Source: Simplicispira lacusdiani
GTDB taxonomy: Bacteria > Pseudomonadota > Gammaproteobacteria > Burkholderiales > Burkholderiaceae_C
Direction: 5' to 3'
Length of the DNA: 64,000 bases
NCBI RefSeq assembly: GCF_003604195.1
Contig: NZ_QXGR01000006.1
Location: 62,001 to 126,000 of the forward strand
The notes under the pieces are model-generated. The model worked only from the letters and a program-made list of their open reading frames with translations, had not been told where the DNA came from and did no database searches. Positions 1-9,262 of this stretch are shown piece by piece. The position numbers were made by a program, and so were the translations under genes. The stretch's first letter is position 1. Every line of letters starts with the position of its first letter.

Positions 1-1
1 C

Positions 2-868
2 AAGCGCGGCCGCGAGATCAAGGGCGTGAAGAAGATCCTCATCGGCTCGGGCCTGCGCTACGACCTGGCCATCCAGTCGCCCGAGTACGTCAAGGAACTG
101 GTGCAGCACCACGTGGGCGGCTACCTGAAGATCGCCCCCGAGCACACCGAATCCGGCCCGCTCACCAAGATGATGAAGCCGGGCATCGGCAACTACGACA
201 AGTTCAAGGTGATGTTCGAGAAGTACACGGCCGAGGCGGGCAAGAAGCAGTTCCTCATCCCGTACTTCATCGCCGCCCACCCCGGCACCAGCGACGAGGA
301 CATGATGAACCTCGCCATCTGGCTGAAGAAGAACGGCTTCCGCGCCGACCAGGTGCAAACCTTCTACCCCAGCACCATGGCCACCGCCACGGCCATGTAC
401 CACACCGGCATCAACACCCTGAAGGGCGTGCACCGCGACGAGCGCGGCGAAAAGGTCGACGTGGTGCGCGGCGAGAAGCGCCGCCGCCTGCACAAGGCCT
501 TCCTGCGCTACCACGATCCGAACAACTGGCCGCTGCTGCGGGACGCCCTCAAGGCCATGGGCCGGGCGGACCTCATTGGCAACGGCAAGCACCACCTGAT
601 CCCCACCTACCAGCCGCTGGCGGGGCAATGCTCCAAGGCCGACAAGGGCAAGTACCTGGTGATCCCGACCATGGTGCTGGACAAGGCGCGCGCCGACACC
701 GCCAAGGGCCAGGCCGGGGCGCAAGCCGCCGGGCGCGGTGCAGGCCAACCGGCGGCCAAGATGGCGCCCAAGGCGCCGCGCCCTGGCCAGACCCTGACGC
801 AGCACACCGGGTTGCCGCCGCGCGTCACGGGCAATGCCCGTCCGGGCCCGAAGAAGAAGCCCCGCTGA
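2..868 (+). CDS. ygiQ: YgiQ-type radical SAM protein, C-terminal part (5' end outside window)
   Basis: The reading frame is already open at base 2, so this is the last 289 codons of a longer gene. The residues around [23 protein letters not shown] and [18 protein letters not shown] match the conserved back half of the YgiQ (UPF0313) radical SAM family. The N-terminal region and the CxxxCxxC iron-sulfur motif lie upstream of the window and cannot be checked. The last 60 or so residues are rich in Ala, Pro, Gly and Lys and look like a low-complexity tail. The exact substrate of YgiQ is not known. Family assignment is secure; the GTG at 26 is an internal Val codon, not a start. Confidence 0.9.
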   Translation, partial: KRGREIKGVKKILIGSGLRYDLAIQSPEYVKELVQHHVGGYLKIAPEHTESGPLTKMMKPGIGNYDKFKVMFEKYTAEAGKKQFLIPYFIAAHPGTSDEDMMNLAIWLKKNGFRADQVQTFYPSTMATATAMYHTGINTLKGVHRDERGEKVDVVRGEKRRRLHKAFLRYHDPNNWPLLRDALKAMGRADLIGNGKHHLIPTYQPLAGQCSKADKGKYLVIPTMVLDKARADTAKGQAGAQAAGRGAGQPAAKMAPKAPRPGQTLTQHTGLPPRVTGNARPGPKKKPR

Positions 869-887
869 ACGCTAGCGCGCGCCGCTT

Positions 888-904
888 GCTACACTTTACG
901 TAGC
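888..904. repeat. Possible degenerate copy of the GCTAT/ATAGC palindromic element
   Basis: GCTAC (888-892), seven bases, GTAGC (900-904) form a perfect 5-bp stem just after the ygiQ stop. It matches the stem of the repeat family scattered through the window, but the AGCGC half is not recognisable, so this is a remnant at best. Confidence 0.4.
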
Positions 905-1073
905 TGAAAACCCTGCCAGGCCCCGTGCCTTGGCATGGCCTGAGCCAAAACCCACGGTATTCCACCCAGAATGGTTTTCATCCTGGGGCCGTGGGCTGAC
1001 TTCCTGCGCCCAGGTTGGGGTGCCCTTTGAAACGGTTGCACCCGGTCGTGTCCGGACTCACCATTGGAAGCCC

Positions 1074-2804
1074 ATGGAACACAACATTCCGCTCATCACC
1101 ACGCTGGCCGCGGGCTTCGGCATCGCCCTGGTGCTCGGCTTCATCGCCGAACGCATCCGCCTGCCCGCGTTGGTGGGCTACCTGCTCGCGGGCATTGCCA
1201 TCGGCCCGGCCACGCCGGGTTTCGTGGCCGATATGCACATCGCCGCGCAGCTGTCGGAAATCGGCGTGATGCTGCTGATGTTCGGCGTGGGCCTGCATTT
1301 CTCGCTCAACGACCTCATGGCCGTCAAGCGCATCGCCATCCCCGGCGCCGTGGTGCAGATGGGGCTGGCTACGGTGCTGGGCATGGGGCTGGCCTCGTGG
1401 TGGGGCTGGAGCTGGGGCGAGGGGCTGGTGTTTGGGCTCTCGCTCTCGTGCGCCAGCACCGTGGTGCTGCTCAAGGCGCTGGAGGTGCGCGGCCTGCTCG
1501 ACACCATGAACGGCCGCATCGCCGTGGGCTGGCTGGTGGTCGAGGACCTGGCCACGGTGCTGGTGCTCGTGCTGCTGCCGCCGCTGGCCGGGGTGCTGGG
1601 CGCCCCGGGGGCGCAGGCCGTGGACCAGCCGCTGTGGCGCACCATCGGCCAGACGCTGCTGCAGGTGGCGGCCTTCATCGCGCTGATGCTCATTTTCGGC
1701 CGCCGCGCGCTGCCCTGGCTGCTGTGGCAGGTGGCCAAGACCGGCTCGCGCGAGCTGTTCACGCTCTCGGTGGTGGCCTGCGCCATCGGCATCGCCTATG
1801 GCGCGGCGGGGCTGTTCAGCGTGTCGTTCGCGCTGGGCGCCTTCTTCGCCGGCATGGTGATGCGCGAGTCCGAGTTCAGCCACCGCGCGGCGCAGGAGTC
1901 TCTGCCGCTGCGCGACGCGTTCTCGGTGCTGTTCTTCGTGGCCGTGGGCATGCTGTTCGATCCCCAGGTGCTGCTCGAACAGCCGCTGCAGGTGCTGGGC
2001 GTGCTGGCCATCATCATCGTGGGCAAGTCGCTGGCCGCGCTGGGGCTGGTGCTGGCCTTCCGCTACCCGCTCAACGCCGCGCTCACGGTGGCCGCCAGCC
2101 TGGCGCAGATCGGCGAGTTCTCTTTCATCCTGGCGGGCCTGGGGCTCACGCTGGGTCTGCTGCCGCCCCAGGGCATGAGCCTGGTGCTGGCCGGCGCGCT
2201 GATCTCCATCGCGCTCAACCCCTTCCTGTTCACGGCGGTGGAGCCGGTGCGGCGCTGGATCCTGGAGCGCTCCGAGCTGGCACGCCGCCTGGAGCAGCGC
2301 GACGACCCCTACGCCGAACTGCCCATGAGCACCGAGCGCAAGTACCTCCAGGGCCAGGTGGTGCTGGTGGGCTACGGGCGCGTGGGGCGCCGCATCGCCC
2401 GGTCGCTGGAGGAGCGCGGCATTCCCTACGTGGTGGCCGAGCAGAACCGTGAGCTGGTCGAGGACCTGCGCAAGCAGGGCCGGGTGGCCGTCTCGGGCAA
2501 TGCCGCCGAGCCGGTGGTGCTGGTGCAAGCCCACATCGCCGACGCCGCCATGCTGGTGGTGGCCGTGCCCGACCCGATCCATGTGCGCCAGATGGTGCAG
2601 ACCGCGCGCACGCTGAATCCGGGCATCGAGGTGGTGCTGCGCAGCCACGGCGAGGACGAATCGCAGATGCTGCGCATGGACGGCGTGGGCACGGTGTTCT
2701 ACGGCGAGGAGGAACTCGCCAAGGGCATGACTCGCCATGTGCTGGAACGCTTCGCGCCCGGGCCGGATGAACCCGCCGGCAAGCATGCCTCGCACGGCGC
2801 TTGA
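1074..2804 (+). CDS. Kef/YbaL-type monovalent cation:proton antiporter (CPA2)
   Basis: A 576-residue inner-membrane protein. Residues 1-400 hold about twelve hydrophobic segments of the Na+/H+ exchanger fold, starting EHNIPLITTLAAGFGIALVL. Near residues 426-545 a cytosolic RCK_N domain begins with a nucleotide-binding GYGRVGRRIA motif (about residue 433). This is the architecture of YbaL and KefB/KefC, potassium efflux systems gated by ligands on the RCK domain. There is no obvious C-terminal RCK_C domain, and the length fits YbaL (about 560) better than KefB (about 600). The frame is open upstream to 930, but the ATG at 1074 matches where family members begin. It stands alone, with a palindromic repeat directly after its stop. 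Confidence 0.87.
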   Translation: MEHNIPLITTLAAGFGIALVLGFIAERIRLPALVGYLLAGIAIGPATPGFVADMHIAAQLSEIGVMLLMFGVGLHFSLNDLMAVKRIAIPGAVVQMGLATVLGMGLASWWGWSWGEGLVFGLSLSCASTVVLLKALEVRGLLDTMNGRIAVGWLVVEDLATVLVLVLLPPLAGVLGAPGAQAVDQPLWRTIGQTLLQVAAFIALMLIFGRRALPWLLWQVAKTGSRELFTLSVVACAIGIAYGAAGLFSVSFALGAFFAGMVMRESEFSHRAAQESLPLRDAFSVLFFVAVGMLFDPQVLLEQPLQVLGVLAIIIVGKSLAALGLVLAFRYPLNAALTVAASLAQIGEFSFILAGLGLTLGLLPPQGMSLVLAGALISIALNPFLFTAVEPVRRWILERSELARRLEQRDDPYAELPMSTERKYLQGQVVLVGYGRVGRRIARSLEERGIPYVVAEQNRELVEDLRKQGRVAVSGNAAEPVVLVQAHIADAAMLVVAVPDPIHVRQMVQTARTLNPGIEVVLRSHGEDESQMLRMDGVGTVFYGEEELAKGMTRHVLERFAPGPDEPAGKHASHGA

Positions 2805-2805
2805 T

Positions 2806-2860
2806 TTGCTATCGGAAGAGTAGCGTCTGGCGCTTTTTGGGTAAGCGCTAGAGCCGTTTT
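2806..2860 (+). repeat. Palindromic element copy, forward orientation
   Basis: It starts one base after the antiporter stop: GCTAT...GTAGC stem, then GGCGC...AAGCGCTAGAGCC and a short T run. It could act as a weak terminator, though its many other locations argue it is a dispersed repeat. Confidence 0.7.
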
Positions 2861-2955
2861 TCATGTGTTTTTTGGCCAGCGCGCTGTGTCGTCGCGGGCG
2901 CTGCTACCATGGGCGGCTTATGCATCTGCTTTCTCCTCCCTCCTTCCGCTGATCC

Positions 2956-3027
2956 GCGTTGCCCTCGCTGGCAACGCCCGGGCCCTGCGGGCCCGGGGTG
3001 GACCGCGCGCCCCTAGGGGCCGCGCGG
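2956..3027 (+). promoter_or_regulatory. Three consecutive perfect hairpins in the leader of the EamA gene
   Basis: Hairpin 1 is GCGTTGCC (2956-2963) with GGCAACGC (2970-2977). Hairpin 2 is CCCGGGCCC (2977-2985) with GGGCCCGGG (2989-2997). Hairpin 3 is CCGCGCGCCCC (3003-3013) with GGGGCCGCGCGG (3016-3027, one bulge). They end 47 bases before the exporter ATG. A ten-codon reading frame (2920-2952, MHLLSPPSFR) lies just upstream. The structures are seen directly. A regulatory role is inference, and I do not recognise a known riboswitch class. Confidence 0.5.
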
Positions 3028-3074
3028 CTTGGACACGGGTGCGCCGCCGCGCGCACCGCACGGGAGAACTTCAC

Positions 3075-3983
3075 ATGGAAAGATCGAAAGCCGCCCTGGC
3101 CTGGGGCGGAGTGTTGCTGGCGGGCGCGCTGTGGGGCGGTGGCGCCCTGGTGGCCCAGCAGTTGATGGCGGGCGGCATGTCGCCCGCGAGCCTGGCCCTG
3201 GCGCGGTTCGGGCTGGGTCTGCCCCTGCTTCTGGGCTGGGCCCATGCGGCTGCGGCGCGCGATGCGGGGCGGATGCGCCAGCCGCCATGGCCGGGACGGG
3301 TGCGCGCCCTGGTGCTGGGCACGGGGGTGGCCATGGCCTTGAGCGTGGGGTGCTGGTTCATGGCCATCACGCTCATGGGCGCGGCGCTGCCCACGGTGAT
3401 TTCCGTCTGCTGCGCGCCGGTGTTCGTGGCGCTCATCGCCGCCTGGCGTGGCTATGAGCGCATGGATGCCGGGCTGCTGCGCGGCCTGGCACTGGCCTTG
3501 CTGGGCACCGGGCTGCTGGTGGCGCCTGAGGGCGGCTGGCATCTGCCGGCGGACCAGTGGGCGGGCGTGGCCTGGTCGCTCGGCGCCGCCGTGACGCATG
3601 CGCTGGTGGTTCTGGGCAATGCGCGCATGCCGCGCGCGGTGTCGCCCCTGGCGGCCTCGGCCTGGGGCATGGCGGCCGCCGCCGCGTGCACGGCGGCCGT
3701 GGCGTTGCTGCAGGGCCTGACCTGGCCTCGGGGCGCCGCGCAGTGGCTCGGCGCGGGCTACACCGGCGTGGTCACCACGGCGCTGGCCTACGTGGCGTTC
3801 GCCTGGGGCGCACGGCGCCTGGGACCGACCGCGGCGGTGGTGGGCACGCTGGTGGAGCCGCTCGTGGCGGCGCTGCTCGCGGCCTGGCTGCTGGGCGAGG
3901 CCCTGGGGGTTGCGCAGGTGGCTGGCGCGCTGGTGCTGTGCGCGGCGATCCTGGTGCTGTCACGCCGGGGGCGTTTTGCGTGA
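3075..3983 (+). CDS. EamA-family (drug/metabolite) exporter
   Basis: A 302-residue inner-membrane protein with ten predicted hydrophobic helices arranged as two EamA repeats (about residues 10-145 and 160-298). Such proteins export amino acids or small metabolites; the substrate cannot be told from sequence. The ATG at 3075 is chosen because GGGAGA (3062-3067) sits at ribosome-binding distance and the first helix follows directly. The upstream open frame from 2865 runs through a hairpin-rich leader and is not protein-like. A palindromic repeat begins on the base after the stop. Confidence 0.85.
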   Translation: MERSKAALAWGGVLLAGALWGGGALVAQQLMAGGMSPASLALARFGLGLPLLLGWAHAAAARDAGRMRQPPWPGRVRALVLGTGVAMALSVGCWFMAITLMGAALPTVISVCCAPVFVALIAAWRGYERMDAGLLRGLALALLGTGLLVAPEGGWHLPADQWAGVAWSLGAAVTHALVVLGNARMPRAVSPLAASAWGMAAAAACTAAVALLQGLTWPRGAAQWLGAGYTGVVTTALAYVAFAWGARRLGPTAAVVGTLVEPLVAALLAAWLLGEALGVAQVAGALVLCAAILVLSRRGRFA

Positions 3984-4016
3984 AGCTATTGAAAGGATAG
4001 CTTCCGGCGCCCGTCG
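3984..4016 (+). repeat. Palindromic element copy directly after a stop codon
   Basis: AGCTAT, seven bases, ATAGCT, then TCCGGCGCCCG, beginning zero bases after the exporter stop. The right half has decayed. The remainder of the gap to 4278 holds no gene I can support. Confidence 0.65.
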
Positions 4017-4278
4017 CACGGCCGCTGAAGCCATGCTTCATGCGGCCCGTGGCGGCCGGGCACGGGGGAAAGCGATGTGCGCGAAGACATGAACTTTGCG
4101 CAGTGTGCCACGCTCTATCCATGTGCGTGCAGGCCATGAAAAAAAGCATCGCGTGCGTCCACGGATACCTGTTCAAGGGCGGGCCGTGGTGCTACAAAGG
4201 GCCAAGCCGGTAGCGATTCCCACTGCAACACCGTGGCACCACCCGAGCCCGCCGGGGGGTGCCGCCACAGGAGGTCGT

Positions 4279-6201
4279 ATGGATGCCATCAGCAGTTTCA
4301 CCGCGCGCTATGCCCGTAGCCGCGAAGAGGAAATGTCGGTCGACGAGTACCTCGCCGAGTGCAAGCGCGATCCCATGGCCTATGCCACGGCCGCCCAGCG
4401 CATGCTGGCCGCCATCGGCGAGCCCGAGATGGTGGACACGCGCAACGATCCGCGCCTCTCGCGCCTCTTCGCCAACAAGGTGATCAAGCGCTACCCCACG
4501 TTCGCCGAGTTCTATGGCATGGAGGATTCCATCGAGCAGGTGGTGAGCTTCTTCCGCCATGCCGCGCAGGGGCTGGAGGAGCGCAAGCAGATCCTCTACC
4601 TGCTGGGCCCAGTGGGCGGGGGCAAGAGCTCCATCGCCGAGCGGCTCAAGTACCTGATGCAGAAGGTGCCGTTTTATGCGCTCAAGGGCTCGCCGGTGAA
4701 CGAGTCGCCGCTGGGTTTGTTCGATGCGGTGGAGGATGGGCCGGTGCTGGAAGAGCAGTTCGGCATCCCCAGGCGCTACCTGCAGCGCGTGCTGTCGCCC
4801 TGGGCGGTGAAGCGGCTGGAGGAATTCGGCGGTGACATCCGCCAGTTCCGCGTGGTCAAGCGCTACCCCAGCATCCTCAAGCAGGTGGGCATCGCCAAGA
4901 CCGAGCCGGGCGACGAGAACAATCAGGATATTTCGAGTCTGGTGGGCAAGGTGGACATCCGCAAGCTCGAAACCTTCGCCCAGGACGACACCGACGCCTA
5001 CAGCTACAGCGGCGGCCTGTGCCTGGCCAACCAAGGCTTGCTCGAATTCGTGGAGATGTTCAAGGCCCCCATCAAGGTGCTGCACCCGCTGCTCACCGCC
5101 ACGCAAGAGGGCAACTACAAGGGTACCGAGGGCTTCGGCGCCATCCCGTTCGACGGCGTGGTGCTGGCGCACAGCAACGAGAGCGAATGGAAGGCGTTCC
5201 GCAACAACAAGAACAACGAGGCCTTCCTGGACCGCATCTACATCGTCAAGGTACCGTACTGCCTGCGCGTGAGCGAGGAGATCCGCATCTACGAGAAGCT
5301 GATCCGCGAATCGTCGCTGGGCAACGCCGTGTGTGCGCCGGGCACGCTCAAGATGATGTCGCAGTTCGCCATCCTCACGCGGCTGAAGGAGCCGGAGAAC
5401 TCCAGCATCTTCAGCAAGATGCAGGTGTACGACGGCGAGAGCCTGAAGGACACCGACCCGCGCGCCAAGAGCTACCAGGAGTACCGCGACTATGCCGGCG
5501 TGGACGAGGGCATGACGGGCATCTCCACGCGCTTCGCGTTCAAGATCCTGTCCAAGGTGTTCAATTTCGACAGCGCCGAGGTGGCGGCCAACCCGGTGCA
5601 CCTGATGTATGTGCTGGAGCAGCAGATCGAGCGCGAGCAGTTCCCCGCCGAGCTGGAGACCAAGTACACCAGCTACATCAAGGAATTCCTCTCACCGCGC
5701 TATGCCGAGTTCATCGGCAAGGAGATCCAGACCGCCTACCTGGAGAGCTACAGCGAGTACGGGCAGAACATCTTCGACCGCTACGTCACCTACGCCGACT
5801 ACTGGATCCAGGACAACGAGTACCGCGACACCGACACGGGCGAGGTGTTCGACCGGGGTGCGCTCAACGCCGAGCTGGAGAAGATCGAGAAGCCCGCCGG
5901 TATTGCCAACCCCAAGGACTTCCGCAACGAGATCGTCAACTTCGTGCTGCGGGCGCGGGCCAACAACCAGGGCAAGAACCCGAGCTGGACCAGCTACGAA
6001 AAACTGCGCCTGGTGATCGAGAAGAAGATGTTCTCGAACACGGAGGAGCTGCTCCCGGTGATCAGCTTCAACGCCAAGGCCAGCGCCGAGGAGGCGCGCA
6101 AGCACGAGGACTTCGTCACCCGCATGGTGAACAAGGGCTACACCCCCAAGCAGGTGCGCTTGCTGTGCGAGTGGTACCTGCGCGTGCGTAAAAGCAGTTA
6201 G
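4279..6201 (+). CDS. prkA: PrkA family serine protein kinase
   Basis: 640 residues, the normal PrkA/YeaG length. A PrkA AAA domain covers roughly residues 1-380 with Walker A GPVGGGKS at 110-117, and a C-terminal PrkA kinase-like domain follows. Family members are serine kinases induced in stationary phase, nitrogen starvation or sporulation. The start at 4279 has a near-perfect AGGAGG (4269-4274) five bases upstream and gives the family N-terminus; the frame opens earlier (4096) without similarity. It is the first gene of a prkA-yeaH-spoVR operon, a widespread arrangement implying joint action. A 120-base hairpin element separates it from yeaH. Confidence 0.95.
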   Translation: MDAISSFTARYARSREEEMSVDEYLAECKRDPMAYATAAQRMLAAIGEPEMVDTRNDPRLSRLFANKVIKRYPTFAEFYGMEDSIEQVVSFFRHAAQGLEERKQILYLLGPVGGGKSSIAERLKYLMQKVPFYALKGSPVNESPLGLFDAVEDGPVLEEQFGIPRRYLQRVLSPWAVKRLEEFGGDIRQFRVVKRYPSILKQVGIAKTEPGDENNQDISSLVGKVDIRKLETFAQDDTDAYSYSGGLCLANQGLLEFVEMFKAPIKVLHPLLTATQEGNYKGTEGFGAIPFDGVVLAHSNESEWKAFRNNKNNEAFLDRIYIVKVPYCLRVSEEIRIYEKLIRESSLGNAVCAPGTLKMMSQFAILTRLKEPENSSIFSKMQVYDGESLKDTDPRAKSYQEYRDYAGVDEGMTGISTRFAFKILSKVFNFDSAEVAANPVHLMYVLEQQIEREQFPAELETKYTSYIKEFLSPRYAEFIGKEIQTAYLESYSEYGQNIFDRYVTYADYWIQDNEYRDTDTGEVFDRGALNAELEKIEKPAGIANPKDFRNEIVNFVLRARANNQGKNPSWTSYEKLRLVIEKKMFSNTEELLPVISFNAKASAEEARKHEDFVTRMVNKGYTPKQVRLLCEWYLRVRKSS

Positions 6202-6210
6202 ATATGGTGC

Positions 6211-6330
6211 AACCCCCTGAGTCGCTGCGCGCCTTCCCCCTTCTCTCGAATGGCTGCGCCATTCGGGAAGGGGGACGCAGCCAGCGCGGCGGGGCGGCCC
6301 TTGCGCGGCTGCCCGCGCGGGCGCGGGGGA
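6211..6330. repeat. Long hairpin intergenic element, copy 1
   Basis: About 115 bases nearly identical to 27743-27857. The core is a two-part stem: CCCCCTTC (6236-6243) with GAAGGGGG (6267-6274), and inner CGAATGG (6247-6253) with CCATTCG (6259-6265), loop CTGCG. It begins nine bases after the prkA stop, inside an operon. Copy 2 has a different inner stem that still pairs, so the structure appears conserved. Confidence 0.8.
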
Positions 6331-6371
6331 CGAACGGAGGCAGAGGGTCGGGGCCACACGAGGGCTGAAAA

Positions 6372-7637
6372 ATGGCACTGCAGATCATCGACCGCAGACT
6401 CGCAGGCAAGAACAAGTCCGTCGGCAACCGCGAGCGCTTTGTCCGCCGCTTCAAGGAGCAGATCGCGGAGAGCGTGCGCCGCGCGGTATCGCAGCGCGGC
6501 ATCCGCGACATCGAGCAGGCCGAGAGCATCACCATTCCCCGGAAGGACATCAGCGAACCGGTGTTCCACCACGGCCCGGGCGGCATCCGCGACGTGGTGC
6601 ACCCCGGCAACGCGGAGCATGTGCGCGGCGACCGCATCCAGCGGCCCCAGGGCGGGAGCGGGCGCGGCTCGCAGGCCAGCGACAGCGGGGAAGGGGAGGA
6701 CGACTTCACCTTCACGCTGACCAAGGAAGAGTTCATGCAGCTCTTCTTCGAGGATCTCGCGCTGCCGCACCTGCTGCGCACGCACATCGGCGAGAACCCG
6801 CTCTGGAAGTCGCGCCGCGCCGGCTACAGCCAGGACGGCATTCCGAACAACCTGGCGGTACTGCGCACCATGCGCGGGGCGCTGGGCCGGCGCATCGCGC
6901 TGGGCAAGGCGCCGCACCGGGAGCTGCTGGCGCTGCAGGAGCAGCTCGATGCCCTGCTGGCCCAGGACGATGGCACCAGCGAGGCGGTGGCGGAGCTGCA
7001 GCGCCGCATCGACACGCTCAAGGAGCGCCTTGGCCGCATCCCCTACCTCGATCCCATCGACCTGCGCTTCCGGGCCCGCATCCAGGTGCCCGTGCCCAAC
7101 AGCCAGGCGGTGATGTTCTGCGTGATGGACGTGTCGGGCTCCATGGACCAGGCGCGCAAGGACCTGGCCAAGCGCTTTTTTATCCTGCTTTACCTGTTCC
7201 TCACGCGGCACTACGAGAAGATCGACATCGTCTTCATCCGCCACCACACCCAGGCCGCCGAGGTGAGCGAGGAGCAGTTCTTCCATTCCACCGAAAGCGG
7301 GGGCACGGTGGTCAGCAGTGCGCTGGTGCTGCTCGACCAGATCATCCGGGCGCGCTATCCCACGGGAGACTGGAATATCTATGTCGCCCAGGCCAGTGAC
7401 GGCGACAACTTCACCAACGACAGCGGCAATTGCCGCAACCTGCTGGTGGACCGCATCCTGCCCTTGGTGCGCTACTTCGCCTACGTCCAGGTGGCCGAGG
7501 CGGAGCAGAACCTGTGGGAGGAATACAGCCAGTTGCTGCCGCTGTTCTCCCACTTCGCCATGCGCAAGGTCTCCGAGCCGGGCGAAATCTATCCCGTGTT
7601 CCGCGACCTCTTCAAGAAAGAGGGGGTGCAGGTATGA
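6372..7637 (+). CDS. yeaH: YeaH/YhbH family protein (DUF444, von Willebrand A-like)
   Basis: 421 residues, matching DUF444 proteins. The N-terminus is charged (RNRERFVRRFKEQIAESVRR). A glycine-rich linker near residues 88-105 precedes a von Willebrand A-like domain with a MIDAS motif DVSGSM at 253-258. The family is consistently co-transcribed with PrkA and SpoVR; its molecular role is not established, though YeaH acts with YeaG in E. coli stress survival. The stop overlaps the spoVR start (ATGA at 7634-7637), indicating translational coupling. GAGGG at 6360-6364 is a plausible ribosome-binding site. Confidence 0.93.
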   Translation: MALQIIDRRLAGKNKSVGNRERFVRRFKEQIAESVRRAVSQRGIRDIEQAESITIPRKDISEPVFHHGPGGIRDVVHPGNAEHVRGDRIQRPQGGSGRGSQASDSGEGEDDFTFTLTKEEFMQLFFEDLALPHLLRTHIGENPLWKSRRAGYSQDGIPNNLAVLRTMRGALGRRIALGKAPHRELLALQEQLDALLAQDDGTSEAVAELQRRIDTLKERLGRIPYLDPIDLRFRARIQVPVPNSQAVMFCVMDVSGSMDQARKDLAKRFFILLYLFLTRHYEKIDIVFIRHHTQAAEVSEEQFFHSTESGGTVVSSALVLLDQIIRARYPTGDWNIYVAQASDGDNFTNDSGNCRNLLVDRILPLVRYFAYVQVAEAEQNLWEEYSQLLPLFSHFAMRKVSEPGEIYPVFRDLFKKEGVQV

Positions 7638-9262
7638 ACATGGCCCAGTATCCGGTGCTGGAACGCCGCATCAACGACAACCCCTGGAAGGCCGCCGCCG
7701 TGGGTGAGCGCCGCCACCATGCCGTGCCCCGGCAGCCCCTGCCTGCCGGCGAGCGCCCGGCGCAGCCGCTGCCCGACCCGAGCGACTGGACGTTCGAGCT
7801 GATCGAGCGCTACCACGCCGCCATCGCCGCCACCGCCGAGCGCTTCGGCCTCGATACCTACCCCAACCAGCTGGAGATCATCACCGCCGAGCAGATGATG
7901 GACGCCTATTCCAGCGTGGGCATGCCGGTGAACTACCGGCACTGGAGCTACGGCAAGGAGTTCCTGGCCACCGAGCGGCGCTACCGGCGCGGGCACATGG
8001 GGTTGGCCTACGAGATCGTCATCAACTCCAACCCCTGCATCAGCTACCTGATGGAGGAGAACACCACCGCCATGCAGGCGCTGGTGATCGCCCATGCCGC
8101 CTACGGACACAACAGCTTCTTCAAGGGCAACTACCTGTTCCGCATGTGGACGGACGCCTCCAGCATCATCGACTACCTGGTCTACGCCAAGGACTACGTG
8201 GCCCAGTGCGAGGAGCGCTATGGCTTCGATGAAGTGGAGCGGCTCATGGACTCCTGCCACGCGCTGGCCAACTTCGGCGTGGACCGCTACCGCCGCCCCT
8301 CCAAGAAGAACCTGGCGCGCGAGCGCCTGGAGCGCGAGCAGCGCGAGGCCTATGCGCAGCAACAGGTCAACGAACTCTGGCGCACCCTGCCCACGCGCCC
8401 CGGCAAGGACGGCGCGGCGCTGGAGCACAACCGCTTCCCGAAAGAGCCGCAGGAGAACATCCTGTACTTCATCGAGAAGAACGCGCCGCTGCTCGAACCC
8501 TGGCAGCGCGAGATCGTGCGCATCGTGCGCAAGATCGCGCAGTATTTCTATCCACAGCGCCAAAGCCAGGTCATGAACGAGGGCTGGGCCACCTTCTGGC
8601 ATTACACCCTGCTCAACACCCTGTACGACGAGGGCTACCTCAGCGACGGGGTAATGGTCGAGTGGCTGGGCTCCCACACCAACGTCATCTTCCAGCCCCC
8701 GGTCGGGCACCGCGCCTACAGCGGCATCAACCCCTACGCGCTGGGCTTCGCCATGTACCGCGACATCCAGCGCATCTGCCAGAACCCCACGCCCGAAGAC
8801 CGGCACTGGTTCCCCGACATCGCGGGCACGCCCTGGCTGCCCGCGCTCGACCACGCCATGCGCAACTTCAAGGACGAGAGCTTCGTTGGCCAGTACCTGA
8901 GCCCGCACCTGATGCGCGAGATGCGCCTGTTCGCCCTGCATGACGACGCCAGCGAGGACGAACTGGTGGTCAGCGAGATCCACGACGAGAACGGCTACCG
9001 CAGCCTGCGCCAGATCCTCTCGCAGCAATACGACCTGGGCACGCGCGAGCCCAACATCCAGGTCTGGAACGTGAACCTGCGCGGCGACCGCAGCCTGACC
9101 CTGCGCCACACCCAGTACCAGGGCCGCCCGCTGGCCGATGATGCGCAGGAGGTGCTCAAGCATGTGGCCCGCCTGTGGGGCTTTGGCGTGCAGATCGAGA
9201 GCGTGGATGGCTACGGCAACCACCCCGTCCTGCTGCACTCGGTGCCGGCCCCCGCCGCATGA
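7634..9262 (+). CDS. spoVR: SpoVR family protein
   Basis: 542 residues, close to E. coli YcgB and Bacillus SpoVR. Family hallmarks include HWSYGKEF near the N-terminus, histidine-rich NEGWATFWHYTLL in the middle and YALGFAMYRDI. In Bacillus SpoVR is needed for the spore cortex; in non-sporulating proteobacteria its role is unknown but tied to PrkA and YeaH. The ATG at 7634 overlaps the yeaH stop by four bases. The longer open frame from 7430 overlaps yeaH deeply and is rejected. The conserved His and Glu residues suggest a metal site, which is inference. Confidence 0.93.
   Translation: MNMAQYPVLERRINDNPWKAAAVGERRHHAVPRQPLPAGERPAQPLPDPSDWTFELIERYHAAIAATAERFGLDTYPNQLEIITAEQMMDAYSSVGMPVNYRHWSYGKEFLATERRYRRGHMGLAYEIVINSNPCISYLMEENTTAMQALVIAHAAYGHNSFFKGNYLFRMWTDASSIIDYLVYAKDYVAQCEERYGFDEVERLMDSCHALANFGVDRYRRPSKKNLARERLEREQREAYAQQQVNELWRTLPTRPGKDGAALEHNRFPKEPQENILYFIEKNAPLLEPWQREIVRIVRKIAQYFYPQRQSQVMNEGWATFWHYTLLNTLYDEGYLSDGVMVEWLGSHTNVIFQPPVGHRAYSGINPYALGFAMYRDIQRICQNPTPEDRHWFPDIAGTPWLPALDHAMRNFKDESFVGQYLSPHLMREMRLFALHDDASEDELVVSEIHDENGYRSLRQILSQQYDLGTREPNIQVWNVNLRGDRSLTLRHTQYQGRPLADDAQEVLKHVARLWGFGVQIESVDGYGNHPVLLHSVPAPAA

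Noticed and set aside
978..2864. A 628-codon minus-strand frame opposite the antiporter
   Set aside because: Antisense shadow; low-complexity His/Gln/Arg/Ala composition and no family features, while the plus-strand protein is clearly an antiporter.
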